Shown: positions 33,843 to 41,389 of the stretch, piece by piece | Layout: the number at the start of each line of letters is the position of its first letter | Numbering within the stretch: the first letter of the stretch is position 1 | NCBI GenBank assembly: GCA_003220155.1 | Contig: QHRO01000246.1 | Coordinates: 1 to 41,636 of the forward strand | DNA from: Verrucomicrobiota bacterium | GTDB taxonomy: Bacteria; Verrucomicrobiota; Verrucomicrobiia; Chthoniobacterales; UBA10450 | Length of the DNA: 41,636 nucleotides | Reading direction: 5' to 3' | Program-made: the position numbers and the translations under genes | Notes under the pieces: model-generated | Databases searched by the model: none | Told to the model about the DNA's origin: nothing | What the model saw: the letters and a program-made list of their open reading frames with translations, nothing else

Positions 33843-34961
33843 TTACAGCGAGGACACAGGTCGCGCGCGTTGGATGACAGCGAGGACGCGCTGTGTCCTT
33901 AATCCGTCGGCAAAATCGGGCTGGACGCGTTTGCGAGCGACAACGGCTTTCACAAAGTCGGCAATTGTGTGCACGAAGGAATGTTCGTAGCCGATAATGT
34001 GGCCGGGCGGCCACCAATTGCCGACGTAGGGATGACTTGACTCCGTGACAATGATGTCGCGAAATCCACGCGTATGCTCGGAATCAGTCGCGTCGTAGAA
34101 ACGCAGCCGATTCATATCCTCGAGATCGAACACGAGCGAACCGCGGCTGCCGTTGATTTCAAATGTGAGCTGATTTTTGCGGCCGCGGGCAAAGCGCGTC
34201 GCTTCGAGATTTAGGATGGCGGCGTTGCGAAATTTGCCGATTACGCTTACCGCATCGTCGACGTCGACGCGGGCGGGCTGTCTATTTTTCGTTAACCGCC
34301 TTTTGACAAATGTTTCGCTTACCGCTGAAACGACTGCAATTTCGCCGACGAGAAATCGCGCCAGATCGATGATATGAGCGCCAATGTCGCCGAGAGCGCC
34401 GGAGCCGGCGACCTTGGATTGCAAGCGCCAGACCAGCGGGAAATTTTCATCGGCAATCCAATCCTGGGCGTAGCGAGCGCGAAAATGATAAATGCGATGG
34501 CCGATTTTACCGCTATCGATCATTTGCTTGGCCAGCGCGACTGCCGGCACGCGCCGGTAATTGTGACAAACCATGTTCGCGACCCGCGCGCGTTTTACCG
34601 CGTCAACCATCCGTCGCGCTTCGGCCACGTTTCGCGCCAGCGGTTTTTCGCAGAGTATCGCTTTGCCCGCCCGCGCGGCGGCAATCGCAATCTCTGCGTG
34701 TGAATCGTTAGGCGTGCAAATATCGACGATATCGATCAACGGGTCGGCGATGATCGCTTTCCAATCAATCACTGCCTTTTCCCAACCCAGGATTTTCGCC
34801 GCGCGACTGGTCCCGGCGCGATCGCGTCCACAAATTGCTGCCATCCGAATATCAGCGGGTAAGTCAAAGAAGCGCGGGGCCTGCCGCCAGGCACTGGAAT
34901 GGGCACGGCCCATGAATTTTGTCCCAATGAGTGCGACCGAAAGAGCGCGGCGTTTCGGCAT
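33843..34961 (-). CDS. Gfo/Idh/MocA-family NAD(P)-dependent oxidoreductase
   Basis: 372 residues from ATG 34961 (MPKRRALSVALIGTKFMGRA). Rossmann start VALIGTKFMGRAHSSAW, a Gly-poor variant of GxGxxG; DIVDICTPNDSHAEIAIAAA; the catalytic-region ILCEKPLARNVAEAR with Lys; NYRRVPAVALAKQMIDSGKIG; GALGDIGAHIIDLARFLVGE with the usual Asp/His. These enzymes oxidise or reduce sugars, inositols and related compounds; the substrate cannot be told. The last 18 residues (RTQRVLAVIQRARPVSSL) and the stop come from a palindromic repeat. Start lies 5 nt after the holB stop; the track's longer start lies inside holB. Confidence 0.9.
   Translation of the reverse strand: MPKRRALSVALIGTKFMGRAHSSAWRQAPRFFDLPADIRMAAICGRDRAGTSRAAKILGWEKAVIDWKAIIADPLIDIVDICTPNDSHAEIAIAAARAGKAILCEKPLARNVAEARRMVDAVKRARVANMVCHNYRRVPAVALAKQMIDSGKIGHRIYHFRARYAQDWIADENFPLVWRLQSKVAGSGALGDIGAHIIDLARFLVGEIAVVSAVSETFVKRRLTKNRQPARVDVDDAVSVIGKFRNAAILNLEATRFARGRKNQLTFEINGSRGSLVFDLEDMNRLRFYDATDSEHTRGFRDIIVTESSHPYVGNWWPPGHIIGYEHSFVHTIADFVKAVVARKRVQPDFADGLRTQRVLAVIQRARPVSSL
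33846..33900. repeat. Palindromic repeat forming the 3' end of the Gfo/Idh gene
   Basis: Arms GGACACAG (33852) and CTGTGTCC (33891) enclose GCGCGT/ACGCGC and two direct copies of ACAGCGAGGAC. Read on the minus strand, it encodes the last 18 residues of the oxidoreductase, and the stop codon follows at its edge. Confidence 0.75.
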
Positions 34962-34966
34962 GTCTG

Positions 34967-35935
34967 CTAACGAAAAATGTGGAGGCAACCGAGTTCGAGC
35001 ACGAGCGCTTCCTGCGCGGTCGTGTTCAATTGGTCGCGCATTTCTTCCAGACGCCGGATTCGTTTCAAGACTTCCGCCGTCTTCAATTGCGCTGCGACTT
35101 TCTCTGTCGCCTGTGTGCAACTTTTGAGCACGCGTTCCGCCGTCGTGACCCTCGCGCGCAGAACGTCCGCCCACCAGAGAAAGAGCGTCTCGATCAGACG
35201 ACTCCGCCGTTCGCGATACACACTCTCCGTTAGCGCCTTGTAATAATCTTCGCGCTCATTCAACCATCCCCCGTCCGTGGTATGACGGTAACGCGTTTCC
35301 TCGCGCTTCAACGCCATCGCATGTTCGTCCTTGATCTGCTCGCGAATGGAATTGAGCAGGCCTTGGATTCCTTGCGAAACTCGATAGGCCTTTTCGATAC
35401 TGCGCGATTTTTCTTCCGCTGTCGCACACAGAACCCGCAGCAACTCCATCTCCTGCGGCGAAGCCGCGACCTCGGACGAAGTTCGAAGAGGCAAGCTCAA
35501 GCAACGTGACACGATTGTCTCCGGCAGTGCTCCGGGAAGAGCGGTGAGCAAAAGCAGAAGTGAATTCTGCGGCGGTTCTTCCAGTGTTTTTAGAAATGCG
35601 TTCGCCGCCTGCGTTTGCATTCGATCGGCATCGTGAATGATCCCGATCTTTTTGCGATTGTCGACGGTGCGCAATTGGAGGGCGCGCTCGAGAATGCGAA
35701 TTTGATCGACCACAATTTTGCGCGAGCGCGAGGCGGGTTCGGTCACAAAAACGTCGGGCGCTTGCGCGCGCAGAACTTTCTCCGGCGTGGTCTTGTTCAA
35801 AGCCGCCGCCAGCCGGGCGGCAACGTCCGCTTTCCCGCTCCCAGCTGGACCTGAAATGAGATAGGCGTGAGCGAGCCGGTGTTTTTTGTGCGCGCGTTGC
35901 AAATATTCCAGCGCGCTGTCGGCGGAGAAAGACAT
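34967..35935 (-). CDS. holB: DNA polymerase III delta-prime subunit
   Basis: Clamp-loader subunit, 322 residues. AAA+ features: HRLAHAYLISGPAGSGKADVA (Walker A), IIHDADRMQTQAANAFLKTLEEPP (Walker B with the following helix) and PETIVSRCLSLPL, carrying the SRC arginine-finger motif. The four Cys zinc module of many homologues is missing (AALNKTTPEKVLRAQAPDVF). The C-terminal helical part (EREDYYKALTESVYRERRSR) is divergent, as usual. ATG 35935 directly abuts the tmk stop, and tmk-holB is a common bacterial pair, which supports both assignments. Confidence 0.92.
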   Translation of the reverse strand: MSFSADSALEYLQRAHKKHRLAHAYLISGPAGSGKADVAARLAAALNKTTPEKVLRAQAPDVFVTEPASRSRKIVVDQIRILERALQLRTVDNRKKIGIIHDADRMQTQAANAFLKTLEEPPQNSLLLLLTALPGALPETIVSRCLSLPLRTSSEVAASPQEMELLRVLCATAEEKSRSIEKAYRVSQGIQGLLNSIREQIKDEHAMALKREETRYRHTTDGGWLNEREDYYKALTESVYRERRSRLIETLFLWWADVLRARVTTAERVLKSCTQATEKVAAQLKTAEVLKRIRRLEEMRDQLNTTAQEALVLELGCLHIFR

Positions 35936-36601
35936 TCAGGATGTTTGAAGTTTGATGTTTGGAGTTTGATGTTTTCCGAGGTCGGGAAAGCGTTGAGCAA
36001 GTGCATTCCAGATTTGTTGCTCGATTGCGTCGACCGAGCTTCGACCATCGATCAGGACTACGCGTTTCGGTTCATCTTTCGCCAGTTGTTGATAGGCGCG
36101 GATCACCCGCTGGTGAAATTCATCAGATTCGTCTTCCATGCGATCGCGAATTTTTTTTCGATTGCCGAGACGCGATTGGGCGATGGTTCGATCAATGTCG
36201 AGCACGAAAGTAAGATCGGGAATGCAATCGCCAATGGCAAAGGCGTTCAGCTTTTTCACGAGCCCGCAATCGAGATGTCGCGCCGCACCTTGGTAAACCG
36301 TGGTTGAATCAAAAAAACGATCGCAAATCACCCATTCACCGCGCTGCAACGCCGGCTGAATTTTTTCGCGCACGAGTTGGCTGCGGCTCGCTTCAAAAAG
36401 GAGCAATTCGGTCTCCGGAGTCATGGCGTGATTCTCTTCAGAATGCTGGAGCAAATGCCGAATAGCTTCGCCAATCGCGGTGCCGCCGGGCTCCCGAAAA
36501 GGCGCTGCTGCGATCCCGCACTTTTCCAGCCGACTGGCGAGCCGTTTCACCTGGGTCGATTTTCCGCAACCCTCGGAGCCTTCGAACGTGATCAGCGGCA
36601 T
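35936..36601 (-). CDS. tmk: Thymidylate kinase
   Basis: Phosphorylates dTMP to dTDP. 221 residues from ATG 36601 (MPLITFEGSEGCGKSTQVKR); the track's 62 extra residues are not kinase. P-loop FEGSEGCGKST; FREPGGTAIGEAIRHLL; ELLLFEASRSQLV; DRFFDSTTVYQGAAR (DR motif); LDIDRTIAQSRLGNRKKIRDRMEDE in the lid region. The last 13 residues (GKHQTPNIKLQTS) are encoded by a short tandem repeat, not by kinase-like sequence. It is first of the tmk-holB-oxidoreductase run and divergent from the DUF2334 gene, with an 88-bp gap. Confidence 0.95.
   Translation of the reverse strand: MPLITFEGSEGCGKSTQVKRLASRLEKCGIAAAPFREPGGTAIGEAIRHLLQHSEENHAMTPETELLLFEASRSQLVREKIQPALQRGEWVICDRFFDSTTVYQGAARHLDCGLVKKLNAFAIGDCIPDLTFVLDIDRTIAQSRLGNRKKIRDRMEDESDEFHQRVIRAYQQLAKDEPKRVVLIDGRSSVDAIEQQIWNALAQRFPDLGKHQTPNIKLQTS
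35940..35974. repeat. Short tandem repeat at the 3' end of tmk
   Basis: Unit GATGTTTG(A/G)AGTTT occurs two and a half times. In reverse complement it reads through the end of tmk. A 16-nt piece is shared with 16922-16937. Confidence 0.75.
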
Positions 36602-36689
36602 GGGCACGATTTTGCGACAAAGGAGAGCCATTGTCGAACGCCCCATTTTCGCCTTGTTCGGGTGGCCTCGGAGGGGGAAGTTTGAGACC

Positions 36690-37499
36690 ATGACGGAGGC
36701 GGTGGCCGCGGATTTCCTGCCAATGTTGGCGGCGGAAACCCCAAGGCGTTCATTTGTAGTTTCGTTGCACGATGTTGCGCCCTGCACACATAGGGCGTCG
36801 GCCAGAATTATCGAGGCGCTGAAACGCGCCGGCGTTCGTACTACTTCGCTTTTGGTTGTGCCGAATTATCATCGGCAAGGGAACGCGACCGAGGATAAGA
36901 ATTTTGTTTCATGGTTGCGCGATCTCGAGGCGCGTGGGCATGAGATTGTGATTCACGGTTATTTTCATGAACGCCCACGGCGTCCGGGTGAACGGATCAG
37001 AGAGAAATTCATGACCCGATTTTACACCAAGGACGAAGCGGAATTTTTCGATCTCGATTACGACGAAGCGTTTGCGCGGATTACCCAAGCGCGTGATGAA
37101 TTCAAAGCCGCGCGGCTATCCCCGATTGGATTTGTCGCCCCGGCCTGGCTGCTCAATGCAGCAGGGGAACGCGCGGCGCGTGATGCTGGAATGCAATACA
37201 CCACTCGGATCGACAGCGTGCTTGATCTTCTAACCGGCGAACGCGAGCCAACGCGCTCGTTGGTTTACAGCACGCATTCGGGATGGCGTCGCACCGTCAG
37301 CCTGGGTTGGAATGCCGCGCTCTCGCGCAGTCTCGAAATGCGCGAGCTGGCGCGGTTGAGTATCCATCCGCCGGATTTCGAGGCTCCGAAAATCTGGGAG
37401 CAAATCCTTCAGTTCATCCAGCGCTTCTCCCGCACCCGTAATGCGACCACCTATCGCGATTGGATTGGGAGGCAGCGAACAAATCGAAAAGCGGCATGA
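36690..37499 (+). CDS. DUF2334/polysaccharide-deacetylase-like protein
   Basis: 269 residues from ATG 36690 (MTEAVAADFLPMLAAETPRR) with GGAGGGGG about 12 nt upstream; the track's extension covers tmk on the other strand. NodB-type barrel features: SFVVSLHDVAPCTHRASARI, whose 'HD' replaces the usual first Asp pair, then RGHEIVIHGYFHERPR with the metal-binding H-x3-H. ARLSPIGFVAPAWLLNAAGE and ARLSIHPPDF are typical late motifs. Likely removes an acyl group from an amino sugar or related glycan. Its stop overlaps the next start by 4 nt, so it is coupled to the PHP-glycosyltransferase. Confidence 0.85.
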   Translation: MTEAVAADFLPMLAAETPRRSFVVSLHDVAPCTHRASARIIEALKRAGVRTTSLLVVPNYHRQGNATEDKNFVSWLRDLEARGHEIVIHGYFHERPRRPGERIREKFMTRFYTKDEAEFFDLDYDEAFARITQARDEFKAARLSPIGFVAPAWLLNAAGERAARDAGMQYTTRIDSVLDLLTGEREPTRSLVYSTHSGWRRTVSLGWNAALSRSLEMRELARLSIHPPDFEAPKIWEQILQFIQRFSRTRNATTYRDWIGRQRTNRKAA

Positions 37500-39898
37500 G
37501 TCGGTGCGATCTTCACATTCACTCTAAGTTTAGTGCGCGTTCGGAAGACTGGCTTTTTCGGCGGTTCGATTTTCCTGATAGCTGCACCGAGCCGGTCGAT
37601 CTTTATGCGCAATTGCGCGAGCGCGGGATGGATTTTGTCACCATCACTGATCACGATTGCATTGACGGGTGTCTGGAGATTGCGGACAAACCGCACGCTT
37701 TTATTAGCGAACAGGTTACCGCTTATTTTCCGCAAGACCCGTGTAAGATTCATGTGCTCATTTGGGGGATTACGCCAGCGCAACACCAAGATATCTCGGT
37801 CTTCCGTAGCAACGTTTTTGAGCTGCAAAAATACCTGGCGGAAAATCGAATTGCGCATGCCATTGCCCACCCGCTCTACAGTGTCAACGGCAAGCTCACC
37901 GCCGCACATTTGGAACGGCTGATCCTTCTCTTCAAACATTTTGAAGGCATCAATGGCTTGCGCGATTCTCTCCTCAGCGATCTCGCGACCAAATTGCTGC
38001 GCGAACTGACGCCGGCAAAAATTGATGAGTTCGCCAATCGCCAGGATCTCGCTCCCACTCACCCCGAGCCGTGGAAAAAAATTCTCGTCGGCGGTTCCGA
38101 CGATCACGGTGGAAAATTCTTCGCTTCCGCTTTTACTGAAACGCCCAAGGCCAAAACGCCGGCCGAATTTCTCGCTCATATCACTGCTGGCCGCTGTCAG
38201 CCCAAGGGTCGCGCCGGAACTCCCCTCGCCCTTTCGCACGGATTCTACAACACGCTCTCCGGTTTCATTCAGGGACGTTTTCACGAAAAGCTGGGACCGA
38301 GCGCGGCGTTGCTCGAGCAAATGTTTTCGCGTTTCATGGAAGGACGAGATCCGACGAAATTCACTCTGCGTGAGAAAGCCACCTTCGTTGCTCAGGGTGT
38401 GCTTTCCGGAAAGATTTTCGAGCTGGCCAAGCCGGCCAATGTTTCGCTTTGGAACGACCTCTCGCGCTATTTCGCCCGGCCTGAAGTAAAGGAAAAGATT
38501 GCGCGCGAAGTCGAAGTGGTCGCAGAACCGGAACGTCGCGCTTTTCTCCTCGCCAACGTTGTATCGGAGCAACTAGCGTTTCGTTTTTTTCAAAGGTTCG
38601 TGCAGCAAGTGACGGGGGGAAACCTGGTCGAGGGCATGCAAGCGCTCACCGCCATCGCGCCGCTTCTCATTGTCCTGTCGCCCTACATCTACGGCTTTCA
38701 CAGTCAGGCGCCTTCACGTAAATGGTTGCGGGAAACTTTTCAGGAAATGACCGGCACCGTTCCGGAGAATCTGCGCAATACCAAACGCGCCTGGTTTACC
38801 GACACCCTCGAGGACGTGAATGGCGTCGCCACTACCATTCGCAAAATGACGGCAGCAGCGAAGAACGCGGGCGCCGATCTCACTGTCGTCACTTCGCGTA
38901 GCGAGATTCACGTCATCGACATTCCGATCAAAAATTTCAAACCGATCGGCGAATTCGAGCTGCCTGAGTATGAGCTGCAAAAGCTTAGCTTCCCGCCAAT
39001 CCTGCGCATGCTCGATTACATTCAACGCGAGGGATTCACTGAGATCATTATCAGCACGCCGGGACCAATCGGGTTAACCGCATTGGCAGCGGCGAAAATG
39101 TTGAATCTGCAAACGAGCGGCATTTATCACACGGACTTTCCGCAATACATCCGCATTCTCACCGACGACAGTTTTCTTGAAAGTGTGGCCTGGCATTACA
39201 TGCACTGGTTCTACGGCCAGCTCGATATCGTCTTCGTCAACTCGGAGGAATATCGACGAAGCTGGATCGCGCGCGGATTTGCGCCAGAAAAATTGAAAAT
39301 TCTACCGCGTGGTCTGGATACGACGTTGTTCAGTCCGGAGCATCGTGATCCGGCCTTTTGGCAAAAGTTCGGTGAACACAACGGTGCGGTTCATTTGCTT
39401 TACGTCGGCCGCATTTCGAAAGAGAAAGACCTCGATGTTCTGGCGCAAGCCTACCGGCAACTGCGCAACGAAGGACTTCCCATCCAGCTCTATCTCGTCG
39501 GGGACGGCCCCTATTTGCTGGCATTGAACAAGGCGTTGCCCGAGGCAATCTTCACCGGTTACTTGCGCGGCAAAGAACTCGCCGCCGCCTATGCTTCCGC
39601 TGATGTTTTTGTTTTCCCCAGCACGACTGACACTTTTGGAAACGTCGTCATTGAAGCGCAGGCTTCCGGCGTTCCAGTAATTGTCTCGGACACGGGCGGG
39701 CCGAAAGAACTGGTCGAAGCGAATGTCAACGGCGTGGTTACGAAATCGCACAACGTTGAAGATTTGGCCCGGGCCATCCGCGACTTAGTGAACGACAAAC
39801 GCAAGCGCGATCAAATGTCACAGCAGGCGCGCCGGGCCGTGGTCGATCGTAGTTGGCCGGGCGCGTTTCGAAAATTCTGGGCCGCGACCGAAATTTAA
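37496..39898 (+). CDS. Fusion of PHP-family phosphoesterase domain and GT4 glycosyltransferase
   Basis: 800 residues from ATG 37496 (MSRCDLHIHSKFSARSEDWL), overlapping the previous stop (ATGA). Residues about 1-215 are a PHP domain: DLHIHS, TITDHDCIDG, HAIAHPLYSV and VGGSDDHGG hold the His/Asp metal ligands. A middle helical region follows. From about 430 a GT4 glycosyltransferase starts (WFTDTLEDVNGVATTIRKM), with IYHTDFPQYI, LLYVGRISKEKDLDVL, YLVGDGPYLLAL, and DVFVFPSTTDTFGNVVIEAQ as the EX7E nucleotide-sugar site. The first gene of the run is a deacetylase, so a linked step in making or trimming a glycolipid or glycan is plausible. Donor and acceptor are unknown. Confidence 0.88.
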   Translation: MSRCDLHIHSKFSARSEDWLFRRFDFPDSCTEPVDLYAQLRERGMDFVTITDHDCIDGCLEIADKPHAFISEQVTAYFPQDPCKIHVLIWGITPAQHQDISVFRSNVFELQKYLAENRIAHAIAHPLYSVNGKLTAAHLERLILLFKHFEGINGLRDSLLSDLATKLLRELTPAKIDEFANRQDLAPTHPEPWKKILVGGSDDHGGKFFASAFTETPKAKTPAEFLAHITAGRCQPKGRAGTPLALSHGFYNTLSGFIQGRFHEKLGPSAALLEQMFSRFMEGRDPTKFTLREKATFVAQGVLSGKIFELAKPANVSLWNDLSRYFARPEVKEKIAREVEVVAEPERRAFLLANVVSEQLAFRFFQRFVQQVTGGNLVEGMQALTAIAPLLIVLSPYIYGFHSQAPSRKWLRETFQEMTGTVPENLRNTKRAWFTDTLEDVNGVATTIRKMTAAAKNAGADLTVVTSRSEIHVIDIPIKNFKPIGEFELPEYELQKLSFPPILRMLDYIQREGFTEIIISTPGPIGLTALAAAKMLNLQTSGIYHTDFPQYIRILTDDSFLESVAWHYMHWFYGQLDIVFVNSEEYRRSWIARGFAPEKLKILPRGLDTTLFSPEHRDPAFWQKFGEHNGAVHLLYVGRISKEKDLDVLAQAYRQLRNEGLPIQLYLVGDGPYLLALNKALPEAIFTGYLRGKELAAAYASADVFVFPSTTDTFGNVVIEAQASGVPVIVSDTGGPKELVEANVNGVVTKSHNVEDLARAIRDLVNDKRKRDQMSQQARRAVVDRSWPGAFRKFWAATEI

Positions 39899-39904
39899 CG
39901 ATTC

Positions 39905-41233
39905 ATGGATAACTCGATCGTTCGCGCGACGCTGTTGCTGGCCGCGGGTATTTTTATTGGCTTGGTAATTGGCGTGACGATCTCGCCTACGCATCGCTCT
40001 AATTCAACTGGCGCACAACCTGGTGGTGGTAGTCCTGCCGGGACCACGGACCCGAGGGCGAAATTAGGTTCGCGTCTGGAATCGAAAATGGAACACCCCA
40101 ACATCTTGCTTGGGGATATCGTGACGGTTCCGTTTCAGGAATTGTACGGCGTGCTTTCTATGCTATCGCCGCAGCAGCTGGATGAGTTGGCCGCGCAGTT
40201 GAAAAACTTACCCGCTGGCAAAGAAACGAATGCAAAGGTTGCTGCATTTTTTAGAGCCTGGGCGCATTTTGATTCCGTCGCGGCGTTGCGAGCAGCAGCG
40301 GGATTCAAAATTTCCGAGGCAAAAACGATCGCTGTCCAATCGGTAATCACTAGCGCCGATGCAACTCAGGCAAAGGCTTTGGCCAAACAAATCCAGGAAT
40401 GGCCGGCAGATATCCTTACTCGTGAGCAACGGAATGGCTTTCTGAATTCTCTGCTCGTGAAATGGTCGGACCTTGATCCAGTCGGCGCCGCGAAATTCTT
40501 TGATGCCATGCAAATGGACGCGATGCGTTTCCATCCCGCTGCATCAGTTATTGCACAAAATTGGGCTGCGATTGATCCATCGGCTGCAATCGAATGGGCA
40601 CGCGCCCATGGCGATACTCAAGGATTCCAAGGGGCAATGAACGGCGCGATCAATGGCTGGTGGTCAAAGGATCATGCAGCCGCGGAGCAGTACGTAGCGA
40701 CGCGGGCGACTGATTCAACCGGGCGTCAAATGGCTGCCACCTTGACCAGTTATATTTTTTCCAAAGATCCGGAACATGCCAAAGAATGGGTTGGTAAACT
40801 GCCGGATTTGGACACGCGCCGACAGGCAGAACACGTCTTGGTTATTCAAATGGCGGTTAACGATCCACAGGACGCGAGCGAATACGCGGCTACCCTTCCG
40901 GCCGATGTCCGCGAGGCGACATTGGGCGGCGCCATCAACTACTGGGCCGCCAGCGATCTCGCGGCCGTGGGCGAATGGATCAAGGGACTGAGCGGCCCGG
41001 CACGGGATGAGGCGGTCGCCACTTATACTTATAATTTGCTGCGAAAAGATCCTAACGCCGCAGCGGCATGGGCTGTGACTATTTCCGATCCGAAAATTCG
41101 CGATAAATCCCTCAATGGGATTGCAACCTTTTGGCTAAACAAGGATCCGGCCGCAGCCAGCGTGTGGATTCAAAACAGCAACTTACCAGCCGCGGACAAG
41201 AAGCGTTTGTTGACGTTAGCCCCAGGCGGCTAA
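39905..41233 (+). CDS. Membrane-anchored helical-repeat protein of unknown function
   Basis: 442 residues. TM helix at about 5-27 (IVRATLLLAAGIFIGLVIGV), a Gly/Ser/Thr-rich linker, then an all-helical region. At least eight copies of a 30-35 residue unit with the core 'W..(K/D)DP.AA..W' are visible: KWSDLDPVGAAKFF, NWAAIDPSAAIEWA, GWWSKDHAAAEQYV, YIFSKDPEHAKEWV, QMAVNDPQDASEYA, YWAASDLAAVGEWI, NLLRKDPNAAAAWA and FWLNKDPAAASVWI. This suggests an alpha-solenoid, probably for binding a protein. The C-terminal domain should face the periplasm. It follows the PHP-GT gene by 6 nt and is probably in its operon. Confidence 0.8.
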   Translation: MDNSIVRATLLLAAGIFIGLVIGVTISPTHRSNSTGAQPGGGSPAGTTDPRAKLGSRLESKMEHPNILLGDIVTVPFQELYGVLSMLSPQQLDELAAQLKNLPAGKETNAKVAAFFRAWAHFDSVAALRAAAGFKISEAKTIAVQSVITSADATQAKALAKQIQEWPADILTREQRNGFLNSLLVKWSDLDPVGAAKFFDAMQMDAMRFHPAASVIAQNWAAIDPSAAIEWARAHGDTQGFQGAMNGAINGWWSKDHAAAEQYVATRATDSTGRQMAATLTSYIFSKDPEHAKEWVGKLPDLDTRRQAEHVLVIQMAVNDPQDASEYAATLPADVREATLGGAINYWAASDLAAVGEWIKGLSGPARDEAVATYTYNLLRKDPNAAAAWAVTISDPKIRDKSLNGIATFWLNKDPAAASVWIQNSNLPAADKKRLLTLAPGG

Positions 41234-41240
41234 AGGGGCC

Positions 41241-41268
41241 GGAACACAGGGCTAGAGCCCTGTGTTCC
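41241..41268. repeat. Near-perfect palindrome, possible terminator
   Basis: GGAACACAGGGCT-AG-AGCCCTGTGTTCC: 13-bp arms and a 2-nt loop, 7 nt after the stop of the repeat-protein gene. No T-run follows. It could end transcription of the 36690-41233 operon, or simply be a REP-like element. Confidence 0.75.
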
Positions 41269-41303
41269 AGCGGTCGAATCCGCGGGCGTCCATCAATTTC
41301 TTT

Positions 41304-41328
41304 GGTTCCCAAACTGAGTTTCGGAACC
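41304..41328. repeat. GGTTCCCAAAC palindrome
   Basis: GGTTCC-C-AAAC-TGA-GTTT-C-GGAACC. It is related to the palindrome at 23415-23440. Confidence 0.7.
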
Positions 41329-41335
41329 AGAAAAC

Positions 41336-41387
41336 AAGGAACCGCGTCTCCAGTCCGTCGAGGCGATTTGGAAATCGCGTTTCCTTG
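41336..41387. repeat. Third palindromic element of the 3' cluster
   Basis: Outer arms AAGGAA and TTCCTT are each next to CGCG, and inside lies GCGATTT-GG-AAATCGC. Together with the two preceding palindromes it fills the whole gap between the repeat-protein gene and the membrane-protein tail. Confidence 0.6.
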
Positions 41388-41389
41388 GA

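Noticed and set aside
16968-41387. CRISPR array from the many palindromes
   Set aside because: The repeats differ from each other and are dispersed, with no regular spacer pattern and no cas genes.
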